Shown in pieces: positions 62,966-64,000 of a DNA stretch of 64,000 bases. Numbering within the stretch: the stretch's first letter is position 1; each line of letters starts with the position of its first letter. This stretch comes from CAVZCK01 sp963798805 (GTDB lineage Bacteria; Pseudomonadota; Alphaproteobacteria; Rhizobiales; Rhodomicrobiaceae), in the NCBI GenBank assembly GCA_963798805.1, contig CAWCVC010000010.1, forward strand, positions 1,426,001 to 1,490,000. The letters are read 5' to 3'. Both the position numbers and the translations under genes were made by a program. The notes beneath the pieces were generated by a model. The model was not told the DNA's origin and ran no database searches. It saw only the letters and a list, made by a program, of their open reading frames with translations.

Positions 62966-64000
62966 TGGCGCCGCGTTCTCTCAAATACCGCCTGATCGGC
63001 GCGGCTCTCGTCTCGATTGTGAGCGCTCTCGCGCTCTACTGGATCGGCCTCAGCTCGATCTTCGAACGGCACGTGGTTCGCCGCGAGGAAGACGAGCTCA
63101 ATGCCCATCTCCTGCAGCTTGCCGCGGCCATTCGTGTCGGCAGCGCCTCGGTGGTCGAGCTGTCGCGCGAGCCCGCCGATCCACGCTTTGCCCGTCCGTT
63201 CAGCGGTCTTTACTGGCAGATCAACAAGCAGAATGAAGCCGTTCTGAGATCGCGCTCTCTGTGGGATCAGGAGCTGGCGATGCCGCCGGGCAAACTCGGC
63301 TCCGGCGAAAAGAAGAGCTATGACGGCATCCCCTTCGGACAAACCGAGCTGATCGCGGTCGAACGCCGGGTTCGCGTCGGCACGGGCAAGGACGAACAGG
63401 ACCTCAATCTGGTCGTCGCCATCGACCGGGCCGACGTGACGAAGGCACGCGATGCTTTCAGCGCCGATGTTCTCGGAATGGTCGGCATTCTTGGCCTGTT
63501 TCTCGCGCTTGCGTCGGGCGCGCAGATCATCGTCGGCCTGCGGCCCTTCAATCTCCTGCGCCACCGTCTGAACTTCGTCCGCTCCGCGAAAGCCGCAAGA
63601 CTCGAAGGCAAGTTTCCGTCCGAGGTCCAAGTCCTGGTCGATGAGCTCAACGAGCTTCTGAACGCCCGCGACGAGATGATCAGGCAGGCTCGGGCGCGCG
63701 CCGGCGATCTTGCGCACGGGCTGAAGACGCCGCTGGCCATTTCGCTGCCGAGGGGCGCAAGCTGAAGGATGAGGGGCGGGGCGAAGCATCGGAAGAAATC
63801 GCCCGCCAGGTGGATCTGATGAACCGCCATGTGGAGCGGCAGCTTGCGCGGACCCGCGCCCGCGGCCGCGGCGAGCCCTTGCGGGCACCGGCCGGGGTCG
63901 GGCCGGCGATCCAGCGGCTGGTCAAGACAATGGCCCGGCTGCCGCGAGGCGATCGTCTTGCCTGGGTCGTCGATATTCCCGGCGATCTGGAAATCGACTT
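62965..64000 (+). CDS. Sensor histidine kinase (PhoQ-like), frameshifted and truncated by window end
   Basis: The protein begins with a membrane segment (residues about 8-28), a periplasmic sensor domain, a second membrane segment (about 172-195), a HAMP-like linker and the dimerisation helix with the phospho-His in GDLAHGLKTPLAI. At about 63751 one base appears missing, moving the frame to a stop at 63763-63765. Restoring it gives AAEGRKLKDEGR...EEIARQVDLMNRHVERQLARTR, the normal continuation, open to the window end. The ATPase domain lies beyond. It pairs with the upstream regulator. The indel is probably an error in the sequence. Confidence 0.85.

Overview
The window is high-GC chromosomal DNA from an alphaproteobacterium, most likely of the Hyphomicrobiales (Rhizobiales). 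I infer this from the gene families (cca-proC-ybjN, lgt-midA-pgeF, an HWE-type histidine kinase next to kaiBC, a Tat-exported branched-chain amino-acid-type binding protein) and from intergenic palindromes bounded by CTAG, including a CCGAAAA/TTTTCGG element of the kind common in that order. The genus cannot be fixed from sequence reading alone. No tRNA, rRNA, CRISPR array, IS element or phage gene was seen.

Layout. 1-16 kb is housekeeping: the 3' end of cca, proC, ybjN-like, ubiK, lgt, midA-like, pgeF, a lipoprotein, prs, rplY, pth, ychF, psd, an Atm1-type ABC exporter, a Nudix hydrolase, argJ and a parvulin. secA follows (16.5-19.3 kb), then a five-gene branched-chain amino-acid/amide-type ABC importer (19.7-24.5 kb).

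24.5-44.2 kb is the most interesting part: an aerobic H2-oxidation island. Two single-domain globins, one preceded by a perfect FNR/FixK-type box, sit upstream of a sigma54-dependent HoxA/HupR-like regulator with a degenerate receiver, a zinc-ribbon protein, and the structural genes of a group 1h (high-affinity, 'actinobacterial-type') [NiFe] hydrogenase. A near-perfect -24/-12 promoter precedes the small subunit. Behind the large subunit lie two tandem paralogues with a HiPIP-like four-cysteine pattern, a maturation endopeptidase, an unknown protein, a TPR protein, two tiny membrane proteins, a NifU-Rieske fusion, an NHL-repeat protein, then hypF, hypC, a SIS-domain isomerase, hypD, hypE, a nickel permease, hypA and hypB. 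Together these would make, insert nickel into, mature and electrically wire the hydrogenase; the HiPIP-like pair, the Rieske protein and the small membrane proteins are the candidates for carrying electrons to the membrane.

44.4-53.6 kb holds a P2-type cation ATPase, then on the minus strand a VIT-family transporter, a universal stress protein, a threonine aldolase, and a compact kaiC-kaiB-kaiB-HWE kinase-receiver operon (a KaiA-less Kai module). 53.9-64 kb holds a class A penicillin-binding protein, a UgpBAEC glycerol-3-phosphate-type importer, two small proteins, and a PepSY protein with an OmpR/PhoQ-like two-component pair that runs off the window.

Three genes (livG, ugpA and the last sensor kinase) carry single-base frameshifts in otherwise intact, family-typical reading frames. 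This could mean assembly or sequencing errors rather than real decay. A composite palindromic repeat occurs twice in opposite orientation (7.7 kb and 29.3 kb); the second copy separates the hydrogenase small and large subunit genes.
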